Of a stretch of 64,000 bases of DNA, positions 40,991 to 49,952 are shown piece by piece. This DNA comes from Faecalicatena sp. Marseille-Q4148. Its GTDB lineage: Bacteria > Bacillota > Clostridia > Lachnospirales > Lachnospiraceae. The notes under the pieces are model-generated. The model was not told the origin of the DNA. It ran no database searches and saw only the letters and a list, made by a program, of their open reading frames with translations. Within the stretch, counting starts at the first letter, position 1; every line of letters starts with the position of its first letter. Position numbers and translations under genes: made by a program. The stretch lies in contig CP073692.1 in the NCBI GenBank assembly GCA_018228665.1, forward strand, positions 2,368,046-2,432,045, in the 5' to 3' direction.

Positions 40991-43282
40991 ATGGTCAATT
41001 CATATAAAAACGGTGTATATTTAGTAAATGGAACAGAGTTACTTGAAGACAGACCGGATATCGAAGCGGTATTAAAACAACGAACAGGAAAATCTGTATC
41101 ACAGAGCGAGGCGGAAAAAGAAACAATTGCTTATCAGATTTTGGAAGCACACAATCTGTCCGGGAATATGGAACGTCTCCAGATTCGGTTTGATAAACTG
41201 ACATCTCATGATATTACTTTTGTCGGAATTATCCAGACAGCGAGAGCATCCGGACTTGAGCGTTTTCCAATGCCGTATGTGTTGACAAATTGTCATAACA
41301 GTCTCTGTGCGGTAGGCGGTACCATTAACGAAGATGATCATATGTTTGGACTGACATGTGCGAAGAAATACGGTGGTGTCTACGTGCCGCCGCATCAGGC
41401 GGTTATTCATCAGTTTGCCAGAGAGATGCTCGCAGGAGGCGGGAAAATGATTCTCGGCTCGGACAGCCATACGAGATACGGAGCACTCGGTACGATGGCG
41501 ATGGGAGAAGGCGGGCCGGAGCTTGTAAAACAGCTTTTAAATAAAACATATGATATCAAACGCCCGGAAGTGATTGCTGTATATCTGGATGGTGAGCCGA
41601 TCAAAGGTGTTGGTCCACAGGATGTTGCGTTAGCAATTATTGGAGCGACATTTAAAAATGGTTATGTCAATAATAAAGTAATGGAGTTTGTCGGCCCTGG
41701 GGTGGAAAAGCTGAGCGCAGATTTCCGAATCGGAATAGATGTTATGACAACGGAGACAACTTGTCTGTCTTCTATTTGGAAAACAGATGATGTTATCCGG
41801 GAATTTTATGACATTCATGGAAGAACGGAAGACTATCGGCAGTTGGAACCTGGGAAAATTGCTTACTATAACGGAGCTGTCTATGTAGATCTTGGAAGTA
41901 TCCGACCGATGATTGCAATGCCGTTCCATCCAAGCAATACATATACGATTGAAGAGCTGAATCGAAATCTGGACGATATTCTCCATGAAGTAGAGAAAAA
42001 TGCGCTTGTGAGCCTTGAAGGGGCAGTAGAGTATTCGCTTCAGGATAAAATCCGCAATGGAAAACTATATGTGGAGCAGGGAATTATTGCGGGATGTGCC
42101 GGAGGCGGTTTTGAGAATATTTGTGCAGCGGCAGATATTGTCCGCGGCAGAAATATCGGCTGTGATGAATTTACATTTAGTGTGTATCCTGCAAGCATGC
42201 CAATTTATATGGAATTAGTTAAAAATGGTGCGGCGGCAGAATTGATGGCAGCAGGAGCTGTATTAAAAACAGCATTTTGCGGTCCTTGTTTCGGAGCGGG
42301 AGATACCCCTGCCAATGGTGCATTCAGTGTTCGTCATTCTACAAGAAATTTCCCGAATCGGGAGGGATCTAAACTTCAGAATGGTCAGATAGCTTCAGTT
42401 GCACTTATGGATGCAAGATCTATTGCAGCAACTGCCGCAAATCAGGGCTATTTGACACCGGCAACAGATTTTGATATAGAATACAGACAGCGCAAATACT
42501 ATTTTGATAAAACAATTTATGCAAACAGAGTATTTGACAGTCATGGAAAAGCAGATCCATCTGTGGAGATTAAATTCGGACCTAATATTAAAGACTGGCC
42601 GGAAATGTCGGAGCTTCCGGAGAATCTTCTGTTAAAAGTAGTATCTGAGATACATGATCCGGTTACAACAACAGATGAGTTGATTCCATCCGGAGAGACG
42701 TCTTCTTATCGTTCAAATCCGCTTGGACTGGCAGAATTTGCTCTGTCCAGAAAAGATCCGGAATATGTTGGACGCGCAAAAACAGTGCAGGCAGCGCAAA
42801 AAGCGATTGAAGCAGGAAGCTGTCCGTTGGAAGTATTAGAAGAATTAAAGCCGGTAATGGCTAAGGTTAAGGAAAAATTTCCGGAGGCAGGAGAGGGAAA
42901 TCTTGGAATTGGAAGTACAATTTTTGCGGTAAAACCGGGAGATGGATCAGCCCGTGAGCAGGCGGCTTCCTGCCAGAAGGTGCTTGGAGGATGGGCGAAT
43001 ATTGCAAATGAATACGCAACAAAGCGCTATCGGTCCAATCTGATCAACTGGGGAATGCTTCCATTCCTTACAGAAGAAAAAGATACTGCGCTATCATTCC
43101 GGAACGGAGATTATATTTATGTGCCGGAAATCCGCAGAGCTATTGAAGAAAAAGAAGTATCGGTAAAAGCTTATGTGGTTGGTACAGAACTGAAAGAAAT
43201 TCAGCTGGCACTGGGAGATCTGACAGATAATGAACGAGAGATTATCCGAAAGGGATGCCTGATTAATTATTACCGCGGATAA
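40991..43282 (+). CDS. aconitase-family hydratase (YbhJ-like)
   Basis: 763 aa, iron-sulfur (de)hydratase of the aconitase superfamily but divergent from AcnA/AcnB and LeuCD. Substrate-loop motifs [20 protein letters not shown] and Cys-containing segments [11 protein letters not shown] and [16 protein letters not shown] suggest three cluster ligands. The C-terminal swivel domain includes [10 protein letters not shown]. The substrate is unknown; E. coli YbhJ has a similar architecture. ACAGGAGG precedes ATG 40991. No citrate synthase or isocitrate dehydrogenase is nearby, so a TCA role is not supported. The CdaR-type neighbour hints at sugar-acid metabolism. Confidence 0.85.
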   Translation: MVNSYKNGVYLVNGTELLEDRPDIEAVLKQRTGKSVSQSEAEKETIAYQILEAHNLSGNMERLQIRFDKLTSHDITFVGIIQTARASGLERFPMPYVLTNCHNSLCAVGGTINEDDHMFGLTCAKKYGGVYVPPHQAVIHQFAREMLAGGGKMILGSDSHTRYGALGTMAMGEGGPELVKQLLNKTYDIKRPEVIAVYLDGEPIKGVGPQDVALAIIGATFKNGYVNNKVMEFVGPGVEKLSADFRIGIDVMTTETTCLSSIWKTDDVIREFYDIHGRTEDYRQLEPGKIAYYNGAVYVDLGSIRPMIAMPFHPSNTYTIEELNRNLDDILHEVEKNALVSLEGAVEYSLQDKIRNGKLYVEQGIIAGCAGGGFENICAAADIVRGRNIGCDEFTFSVYPASMPIYMELVKNGAAAELMAAGAVLKTAFCGPCFGAGDTPANGAFSVRHSTRNFPNREGSKLQNGQIASVALMDARSIAATAANQGYLTPATDFDIEYRQRKYYFDKTIYANRVFDSHGKADPSVEIKFGPNIKDWPEMSELPENLLLKVVSEIHDPVTTTDELIPSGETSSYRSNPLGLAEFALSRKDPEYVGRAKTVQAAQKAIEAGSCPLEVLEELKPVMAKVKEKFPEAGEGNLGIGSTIFAVKPGDGSAREQAASCQKVLGGWANIANEYATKRYRSNLINWGMLPFLTEEKDTALSFRNGDYIYVPEIRRAIEEKEVSVKAYVVGTELKEIQLALGDLTDNEREIIRKGCLINYYRG

Positions 43283-43320
43283 ATAAAATATAAAAATTTT
43301 AATATTTTGTGCAACATTGT

Positions 43321-43365
43321 CCCCTTTTTGTTACTCTATATGTATGACAGAGTAATGAAAGGGGG
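43321..43365 (+). promoter_or_regulatory. hairpin overlapping the Shine-Dalgarno of a sigma factor gene
   Basis: CCCCTTT (43321-43327) pairs with AAAGGGG (43358-43364), and TTACTCT (43331-43337) pairs with AGAGTAA (43349-43355). The 3' arm contains the ribosome site GGGGGA of the sigma gene, and a T run follows. It could act as terminator of the hydratase gene and as a translational mask. Confidence 0.6.
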
Positions 43366-43371
43366 ATTTTT

Positions 43372-43887
43372 ATGTATGAAACTGATCAAGAGACGAATCT
43401 ATTTCTTGTTAAGCGAGCAAAGAAAGGCAGTACAGAGGCTTTTGCAGAATTATATGAGCAGATTTATATAGATTTATACCGGTTTGCGCTGTATACAATG
43501 GGACATAAGCAGGATGCGGAAGATGCGGTGAGTGAAACGGTAATTGCGGCATATGAGAATCTTCCGCAATTAAGAAATGAGAAGGCATTTCATGCATGGA
43601 TTTTTAAGATTCTTGTGAATATTTGTAATAAAAAATTGCGTCAGAAGGTAGAAAGACCGATTGAAGAGCGGCCGGAAGAGTCAGAGCATCCGGATTATGC
43701 ACAGGCATATGATGTGAAGAATGCATTTCAGGAGTTATCAGAGGAAGAGAGAGAGATTGTGGGGTTAACTGTATTTGGAGGATATACGAGTTTGGAACTT
43801 GGACAAATGCTTGGAATTAATTCTAACACAGTACGCTCTAAGAGAAGTCGGGCGCTTGACAAGCTTTCCAAGAAGCTGAAGTTTTAA
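43372..43887 (+). CDS. ECF-type RNA polymerase sigma factor
   Basis: 171 aa. Region 2 (AFAELYEQIYIDLYRFALYT, MGHKQDAEDAVSETVI, FHAWIFKILVNICNKKLR) and region 4 (SEEEREIVGLTVFGGYTSLE, GINSNTVRSKRSRALDKL). It is followed after 14 bp by a membrane beta-propeller protein, its likely anti-sigma partner. A GCAACATT motif at 43310-43317 with TACTCTAT about 15 bp later could be an autoregulated ECF promoter. ATG 43372 is preceded by GGGGGA held in a hairpin. Confidence 0.9.
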   Translation: MYETDQETNLFLVKRAKKGSTEAFAELYEQIYIDLYRFALYTMGHKQDAEDAVSETVIAAYENLPQLRNEKAFHAWIFKILVNICNKKLRQKVERPIEERPEESEHPDYAQAYDVKNAFQELSEEEREIVGLTVFGGYTSLELGQMLGINSNTVRSKRSRALDKLSKKLKF

Positions 43888-43901
43888 AGGAGGTTTGAAG
43901 T

Positions 43902-45872
43902 ATGGATAATAACGAGAAGAAGATTGTAGAGAATTTGGATTATATGACACAGGATACAGAAGTACCGGAATCTCTTAAGCCTGAGAATGTTGAAAAGATG
44001 CTGCGGGATCATCAATTGGAACAAAAGAAATCAAAGAAAGCATTTCATTGGAAACAAGCATATACAAGGGCAGCGGCAGCGGCTGTATTTCTGGCAGTGA
44101 TCGGAGCAGCGGCATCGGCGCTGAAAGTAGATCGGACAGCGGGGCTTGTGTCAGATTATGTTCCGGGGCTTGACAGTGGAAGAAGAGAATCCAAGACGTC
44201 TATTTTATGCGCGGAGAATTATGATAAAGTCTATAACTATATTCAGGCGAATGCAGAACAAATGGAAAAAGTAAATGAATCTTTTGCGTATGATACGAGC
44301 CTTTATTCTGGTGCGCGGAGAGAGGATGGGATAGCAATTGCCGAGAATACAGACGCAGCACCGAAAGGTCAGGGATATTCTGATACGAATGTAAGGACAG
44401 AAGGGATTGCTGAAGGCGACATTGTAAAGACGGACGGAGAATTTCTGTATATTCTGAAAGATACACTGGCACAGATCAATATTGTTGATATTCGTGAGGA
44501 AGAGATGAAATCAGTAGCAACGATTGATCTTGAGAAAGGGATGCAGGGAGCAGAACTTTATGTACAGGGAAAACAGCTGATCGTGCTTGGAGTCATACAG
44601 GAAGAAGCAGAGGATTCTGTTTATCAGGAAAAGACATGTGTTTTGACTTATGATATTCAGGATCGGGAAAATATAAAAGAGATCGGACGCGTCACACAGT
44701 CCGGAAGTTATGACAGCTCGCGAATTTCTGACGGATATTTATATGTGTTCAGTAATTTCTATGCATCAGCGGATTGCAAGAAAAATGAGCCGGAGTTATA
44801 TGTTCCGGAAGTAGAGGAAAAACTTATTGAACCAAATAAAATCTTGCTGCCGTTGGAAGAGAGCGGGAATATGTATTATGTTGCATCCTCAATTAATCTG
44901 GAAGAACCGAATAATATTGTAGACAGCAAGGGGATTTTCCATAATGGAGGAATGACATATGTAAGTTCAGATCATATTTATCTTTGTGAGACGTCTCGGG
45001 ACGAAGAAGGAGCAATTTCCACATGTATTAGAAAGATTTCTTATGAAGATGGAAAGCTTGACGGTAAGGCAGCTGCTAATGTGGACGGAAGATTAGAAGA
45101 TTCGTTTTCAATTGACGAATATAACGGATATCTTCGCATGGTTGTAATGAAAGATGATCAGGTAAGTCGTGTAGAACCGCTTCTTCGTGAATTGGAAGAA
45201 GAGAAAGAGGTAGAAGCAGAAGAAAGTAATGCGCTTTATGTGTTGGATCAGAATTTGAAGATCGTTGGAAGTATTGAAGGAATTGCTCCGGGAGAGAGAA
45301 TTTATTCAGCAAGATTTATGGAGGATACGGCGTATTTCGTAACGTTTAAGGAAGTAGATCCGTTATTTTCGGCAGATTTATCCGATCCAATGAATCCGAA
45401 ACTGATTGGAAGTCTAAAGATTCCTGGATTTTCAGAGTATCTGCATCCGTATGGAGAAGGATTATTACTTGGTATCGGAATGGATGTGGATGAATCCGGT
45501 GTCACAACAAATGGAGTGAAGATTTCTATGTTCGATATTTCAGATCCGACAGATGTGAAAGAAGTCCATAAGACAGTTCTGGAAAATGTGCATGGAAGCG
45601 CTGCACTTTATGACTATAAAGCGGTACTCATTGATGAGGAGAAGAACATGATTGGATTCCCGGCATATGGTGAGAATGAAAAATACTATGTATTTAACTA
45701 TCATCCGGAAGCCGGATTTGAAAAAGCTATGGAGGAAGAGATCAACAATACATCGTGGATGGATGCTAAGGGACTCTATTCGGGAGAACGTTTGTATATT
45801 GTTGGGGGAAATGTAATCGAATCTTACCAGATACCGACTTATAAAAAGGTTGACGATATACTTCTTCCATAG
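43902..45872 (+). CDS. membrane-anchored beta-propeller protein, probable anti-sigma factor
   Basis: 656 aa. Short cytoplasmic domain (1-55) suited to binding the sigma factor, one membrane segment (AAAAAVFLAVIGAAASALKV), then a large secreted beta-propeller domain of the PF09826 type (about 120-655: YSDTNVRTEGIAEGDIVKTD and GEFLYILKDTLAQINIVDI, then repeated blades; C-terminal YSGERLYIVGGNVIESYQI). AAAGGAGGTT precedes the ATG. Pairing with the upstream sigma gene is strong evidence of a sigma/anti-sigma module that senses an envelope signal. Confidence 0.87.
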   Translation: MDNNEKKIVENLDYMTQDTEVPESLKPENVEKMLRDHQLEQKKSKKAFHWKQAYTRAAAAAVFLAVIGAAASALKVDRTAGLVSDYVPGLDSGRRESKTSILCAENYDKVYNYIQANAEQMEKVNESFAYDTSLYSGARREDGIAIAENTDAAPKGQGYSDTNVRTEGIAEGDIVKTDGEFLYILKDTLAQINIVDIREEEMKSVATIDLEKGMQGAELYVQGKQLIVLGVIQEEAEDSVYQEKTCVLTYDIQDRENIKEIGRVTQSGSYDSSRISDGYLYVFSNFYASADCKKNEPELYVPEVEEKLIEPNKILLPLEESGNMYYVASSINLEEPNNIVDSKGIFHNGGMTYVSSDHIYLCETSRDEEGAISTCIRKISYEDGKLDGKAAANVDGRLEDSFSIDEYNGYLRMVVMKDDQVSRVEPLLRELEEEKEVEAEESNALYVLDQNLKIVGSIEGIAPGERIYSARFMEDTAYFVTFKEVDPLFSADLSDPMNPKLIGSLKIPGFSEYLHPYGEGLLLGIGMDVDESGVTTNGVKISMFDISDPTDVKEVHKTVLENVHGSAALYDYKAVLIDEEKNMIGFPAYGENEKYYVFNYHPEAGFEKAMEEEINNTSWMDAKGLYSGERLYIVGGNVIESYQIPTYKKVDDILLP

Positions 45873-45941
45873 TGAATTAACAGAAAATAAAGATAAAATA
45901 AATAATATAACAAATAAAATTAAAAATATTTCAAAATAGTA

Positions 45942-45970
45942 TTGACAAAATAGAAACCGGATGGTATTAT
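45942..45970 (+). promoter_or_regulatory. sigma-A promoter of the large noncoding RNA
   Basis: TTGACA (45942-45947), 17-bp spacer, TATTAT (45965-45970). A start near 45977 is expected. No open reading frame of note follows for about 850 bp. Confidence 0.7.
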
Positions 45971-46213
45971 AAAGTCAACCTAATCAAAGAAAACTAATTC
46001 AATAATTTCCGAAACGGAAACAATTCAATTTTCAAGTAAGAAGAATCGCTTCCGGGAACAAAATTCAAAGTTATTTCTGACGAGAAAGGAAGTAACAGGA
46101 AAGAATTTAAAAAAGAGGAAGAATGATAAATCTGAAAAGGAAATAGAATAGTTTTCAAGTAAGAAAAAGAAAAGTAGATTTGATTGGAATATAACGGAAG
46201 GAGGCTTTGACCA

Positions 46214-46297
46214 TTGGATGTAGAGCAGACAATTCAATATGTGAGTGGTATGGTAAATACAAGTTCCTGTAGTGAAAGCCTTTACCATAGATTATAA
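46214..46297 (+). other. possible 27-codon small ORF inside the RNA
   Basis: TTG 46214, 9 nt after AAGGAGG (46198-46204), opens 27 codons (MDVEQTIQYVSGMVNTSSCS, then ESLYHRL) to TAA 46295. The ribosome site and start fall in predicted helices of the RNA, so it may be coincidental. It has one Cys, no signal peptide and no recognised family. Confidence 0.25.
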
Positions 46298-46685
46298 TCC
46301 AAATCAAAGTAGAATAATCAGCTAATTCGGAGAGAAATTATTGGATTAAAAAAGATTCTCAGATAAGTATTTACAAACATATTGAAAAGACAATACCACA
46401 ATAAATCAAAGAATAACTTAGACGATGTGTAAAGAAACATTAACTAAGACTAGCATAAGTATATTCGCATCTTTAAAGAGGTTATAGAAATAATATCCAA
46501 GTAGGATGTCAATCAGAAACGATATAGATACAATAACGGAGAAAGATGCCTAATATATAAGTGATAGTGAAGAATATGAAAATCATAACTTTGACTTATT
46601 ATTCGAATAAAATATAAAAGGTAGCAGGAACAGGAATCGATCGATTCCTCCGATAAATATTAAAAAAATATTAATTGAATATTAC

Positions 46686-46727
46686 AATAACGGTTATAAT
46701 TTTAAAAATTATAACCGTTATTTTTTG
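46686..46727 (+). terminator. strong terminator ending the noncoding region
   Basis: AATAACGGTTATAATT pairs with AATTATAACCGTTATT (16-bp stem, 46686-46722), followed by TTTT. Confidence 0.9.
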
Positions 46728-46826
46728 ACATTGATATTCCCCTGTGGTAAACTTACTATAATTATATTCTCATATTGGATGAATTTTTATAAGAATAAAA
46801 ACAGATGATTTGTAGAGGTGAAATCA

Positions 46827-49817
46827 GTGGATAAATACGAATATCGGGTAAAAACAGAACAGATGCTGTCTTATATGGATAAGAAAGCATACAAGAAAGC
46901 AATGGAAATAGCTGATACGATAGACTGGCGAAGAGTAAAGAATGCATCTATGCTTTGCTCTGTCAGCGAAATATATGAAAATAATGGAGAATATCAAAAG
47001 AGCAGAGATGTGCTGTTTGTTGCATATGACAGATCTCCGGGAAGCAGAAAGATTATATACCGTTTAGGAATTCTTGCATTAAAGATGAATGATATTAATG
47101 AAGCAACAGATTGCTACGAAGAGTTTGTTCAGCTTGCGCCAAAGGATCCGAATCAGTTTATCTTGAAATATAAAATTTTAAGAGCACAGAAAGCGCCGCT
47201 GTCGCAGCAGATAGAAGCTCTGGTAAATTTCAAAAAATCAGAATATGTTGAGAAATGGGCATTTGAACTTGCTAAATTATACCATGAAGCCGGAATGACA
47301 GCGGAGTGTCTGGAGGAATGTGATGATCTAATCCTGTGGTTTAGCGAAGGAAAGTATGTCTATCAGGCGATGGAACTTAAGATGCGCTATAAACCACTGA
47401 CACCGGCACAGCAGGAAAAATATCGTCAGAGAAGTGAAGAAAAGAATTCTCGTTTTGGAAAGATTGCAACGATTCGCAGGGAACTTCCTCCGGAAGCAAA
47501 GCTGCAGTCAGAAAAGACAGAAAAAGATATTGACAGTGAGGTTGCAGAAACAGAGCCGGCAGAAGAACAACGGGAAGTGATTTCTGAAAAAGTTCACAAG
47601 TCAGGTAAGAAGTCAGTAAATGAAGGTAATGAAGAAGATGTGAAGGAAAATCATGTAAAACGTTCTTCTTCAGAGGTGAGACGTATGGGAACACAGGAAG
47701 CATTTATTAAAGCAGCAGGATCTAAATTTGCAGAGGAACCTGAAAAAAAAGGTGTTACGGGAGATACGATTGCGAATGCATTTGTATCAGGAGTTGAAGT
47801 TGCTAATAAAAAAGCAGGAATTGAAGAACCAAATAGAAGAAAATCAAATCTATCTCAAAAAACGGGAACAATGAAGATTGAAGAGATTTTGCAGAACTGG
47901 GAAGCACAACAGAGAGAAGCAGCAAGAACAATTGAAGCTGAGAAGGAAAGATATAAAGAAGAAAAGCAAAAGAAAGTAGGTCAGGACACAGTGCAGATTC
48001 TTTCCGCAGATATCCAAAAGCTTTTGGATGAGTTGGAAGGAAAAGAATCAGAAAAAGATGATTTGATGTTTGAGATGCCAGAGGAAGAGGCAACAGAGGA
48101 ACTTACATCGGAAGAAATTGATGATTTATTAGAGGAACCGGAAGAAGAACCTGAGCTCGAAAATAAGGCAGATCTTGTTGAAACACTTTTTGTGTTAGAT
48201 GAAGAGGAAGATCTCGATGAAATTGCTGATGAAGAAGAATTCGATGATGCAGATGAGCCTTATGAAATAGATGAAGATTTTCTTGAAAGTGATGAAGAAC
48301 TTGACCTGATGGAAGAAGACGAAGAAGACTTTGAATTGTCAGAATGGGAAGAAGGCGAGGAAGACCTTGAATTGTCTGAATGGGAAGAAGGCGAGGAAGA
48401 TCTTGAACTGTCTGAATTAGAAGAAAATGGGGAAGAGCTTGAGTTGTCAGAATTAGAAGAAGACGAAGAAGACTTTGAACTGTCTGAATTAGAAGAAGAC
48501 GAGGAAGACCTTGAAGAAGATGAATTTGATGCGGATTATGAAGTAGAAGATGACTTTTTTGAGGACGAAGCAGAAACTGATTTCCCGGAAGATGAAGAGG
48601 ATGATTTTATAGAGAATCCAACTCCAATGGAAGAGCCAGATGAAGATGATGAGGATGATTTCGAAGATTACGAAGAAGATTCTGAAGACGAAGATGATGA
48701 GTATGAAGAAGAGTTAGACTTTGATGAAGACGAGGAAGACCTGGACTTTGAAGAGGAGGAAGATTACGAAGAAGAATCGGACTTCGAAGAGGAGGAAGAT
48801 TACGAAGAAGAATCGGACTTCGAAGAGGAGGAAGATTACGAAGAAGAAACTGACTTTGATGAGTATCCAGAAGAGGAATATGAGGAGTTAGAAGAAGAGA
48901 TTGAAGAAGAGGAAGAGCCGATTGAGGAGATCGAAGAAATTGAAGATACGCAAAGTATGATCAAACGTTCTCCGGGTGGTGTTGTTCTTGATACAGGATT
49001 TGTTGTGCAGGGACGCTATGACCTTGAAGCGCAGAGTGAGATTGGGCTGAAAGCCGGTCTGACAGAAGAGCAGAAGAAGTTATTCTCTTATTTCGTTCCG
49101 GTGCGCGGCATGAGTGAGCAGATTGTAGATGTGCTTGAGGCTGATAAGAGATGTAAGAAGAGATTCGGAACATCACGCACAGGAAATATTGTTATTGTCG
49201 GCCGTAAGGGAACCGGTAAGACCGTTCTTGCAGTAGATGTTGTCAAAGCGATTCAGAAGGCAAGAAAAATTAAACATGGCAAAGTTGCTATTGTAACAGG
49301 AGAGGCATTGAATAAAAAAGATGTTTCCGATGTAGTTGATAAGTTGCATGGAGGCGCGCTGATTATTGAACGTGCGGGAAGAATGAATTCCAGAACGGTT
49401 CGTGAATTAAATGAACTGATGGAAGAACAGACGGGTGAACTTCTTTTTGTTCTTGAGGAACAGAGGAAACCACTTGATAAATTGATGAATGCAAATCCGG
49501 CATTTAAAAAGAAATTTACATCAAGATTGGAACTTCCGGTATTTATTAATGATGAGCTTGTAACATTTGGACAGACATACGCAAAAGAGAATGGATACCG
49601 AATTGATGAGATGGGTATTCTGGCGCTGTACAGTAAGATCGATATGATGCAGAAAGAAGACCATGCGGTAACAGTTGCGGAAGTAAAAGAGGTAATGGAT
49701 GCTGCGATTGCTCATTCTCAAAAAGCAAATGTAAAACATCTTGTAAAGAGAGTGTTCAAAAAAGGAACGGATGAATCTGATAGAATTATTTTGAAGGAAG
49801 ACGATTTTAAATTGTAA
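46827..49817 (+). CDS. TPR / acidic repeat / AAA-like ATPase fusion protein
   Basis: 996 aa. Residues 1-200 are TPR-like helices (YKKAMEIADTIDW, YEEFVQLAPKDP). Residues 200-400 are charged. Residues 400-710 are an extreme Glu/Asp tract with tandem repeats: about 15-residue units based on ELSEWEEGEEDL, and 11-residue units FEEEEDYEEES. Residues 740-996 form an ATPase-like domain with Walker A VGRKGTGKTVLAVDV, GGALIIERAGRMN as Walker B, and VLEEQRKPLDKL, resembling CbxX/SpoVK-type AAA lids. Start GTG 46827 follows GAGGTGA. The function is unknown; the acidic tract could scaffold or buffer cations. Followed by glgB after a terminator. Confidence 0.85.
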   Translation: MDKYEYRVKTEQMLSYMDKKAYKKAMEIADTIDWRRVKNASMLCSVSEIYENNGEYQKSRDVLFVAYDRSPGSRKIIYRLGILALKMNDINEATDCYEEFVQLAPKDPNQFILKYKILRAQKAPLSQQIEALVNFKKSEYVEKWAFELAKLYHEAGMTAECLEECDDLILWFSEGKYVYQAMELKMRYKPLTPAQQEKYRQRSEEKNSRFGKIATIRRELPPEAKLQSEKTEKDIDSEVAETEPAEEQREVISEKVHKSGKKSVNEGNEEDVKENHVKRSSSEVRRMGTQEAFIKAAGSKFAEEPEKKGVTGDTIANAFVSGVEVANKKAGIEEPNRRKSNLSQKTGTMKIEEILQNWEAQQREAARTIEAEKERYKEEKQKKVGQDTVQILSADIQKLLDELEGKESEKDDLMFEMPEEEATEELTSEEIDDLLEEPEEEPELENKADLVETLFVLDEEEDLDEIADEEEFDDADEPYEIDEDFLESDEELDLMEEDEEDFELSEWEEGEEDLELSEWEEGEEDLELSELEENGEELELSELEEDEEDFELSELEEDEEDLEEDEFDADYEVEDDFFEDEAETDFPEDEEDDFIENPTPMEEPDEDDEDDFEDYEEDSEDEDDEYEEELDFDEDEEDLDFEEEEDYEEESDFEEEEDYEEESDFEEEEDYEEETDFDEYPEEEYEELEEEIEEEEEPIEEIEEIEDTQSMIKRSPGGVVLDTGFVVQGRYDLEAQSEIGLKAGLTEEQKKLFSYFVPVRGMSEQIVDVLEADKRCKKRFGTSRTGNIVIVGRKGTGKTVLAVDVVKAIQKARKIKHGKVAIVTGEALNKKDVSDVVDKLHGGALIIERAGRMNSRTVRELNELMEEQTGELLFVLEEQRKPLDKLMNANPAFKKKFTSRLELPVFINDELVTFGQTYAKENGYRIDEMGILALYSKIDMMQKEDHAVTVAEVKEVMDAAIAHSQKANVKHLVKRVFKKGTDESDRIILKEDDFKL

Positions 49818-49850
49818 AATATCAAAAAATATCCGGCTGAAGCAAAGAAG

Positions 49851-49895
49851 AGAGGTTTGTAAAATGAGAAAATCATTTGTCAAACCTCTTTCTTT
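49851..49895 (+). terminator. terminator before glgB
   Basis: AGAGGTTTG (49851-49859) pairs with CAAACCTCT (49881-49889); inner AAATGA (49862-49867) pairs with TCATTT (49873-49878); a T-rich tail follows. Confidence 0.8.
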
Positions 49896-49952
49896 TTATG
49901 TTGGGGTAAAGTATAATATGTATATTAGAGAAATCCAGGGAGAGTGGAGAGT

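Larger units (their letters stand above)
45977..46727 (+). ncRNA. candidate large structured noncoding RNA, about 750 nt
   Basis: A stretch with its own promoter and a strong terminator but no substantial gene. It contains many nested complementary segments. Long-range: 45995-46009 with 46334-46348 (15 bp, one wobble). Inside it: 46061-46066/46103-46108; 46177-46194/46292-46305 (bulged); 46202-46208/46275-46281; 46210-46214/46250-46254; 46258-46261/46268-46271. Second half: 46380-46384/46391-46395; 46417-46421/46444-46448 with 46425-46428/46437-46440; 46467-46474/46542-46549 with 46481-46485/46533-46537; and palindromic hairpin 46633-46648. Loops are A-rich. Size and isolation resemble ROOL, GOLLD, OLE or HEARO RNAs, but no class was identified. 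Confidence 0.55.
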
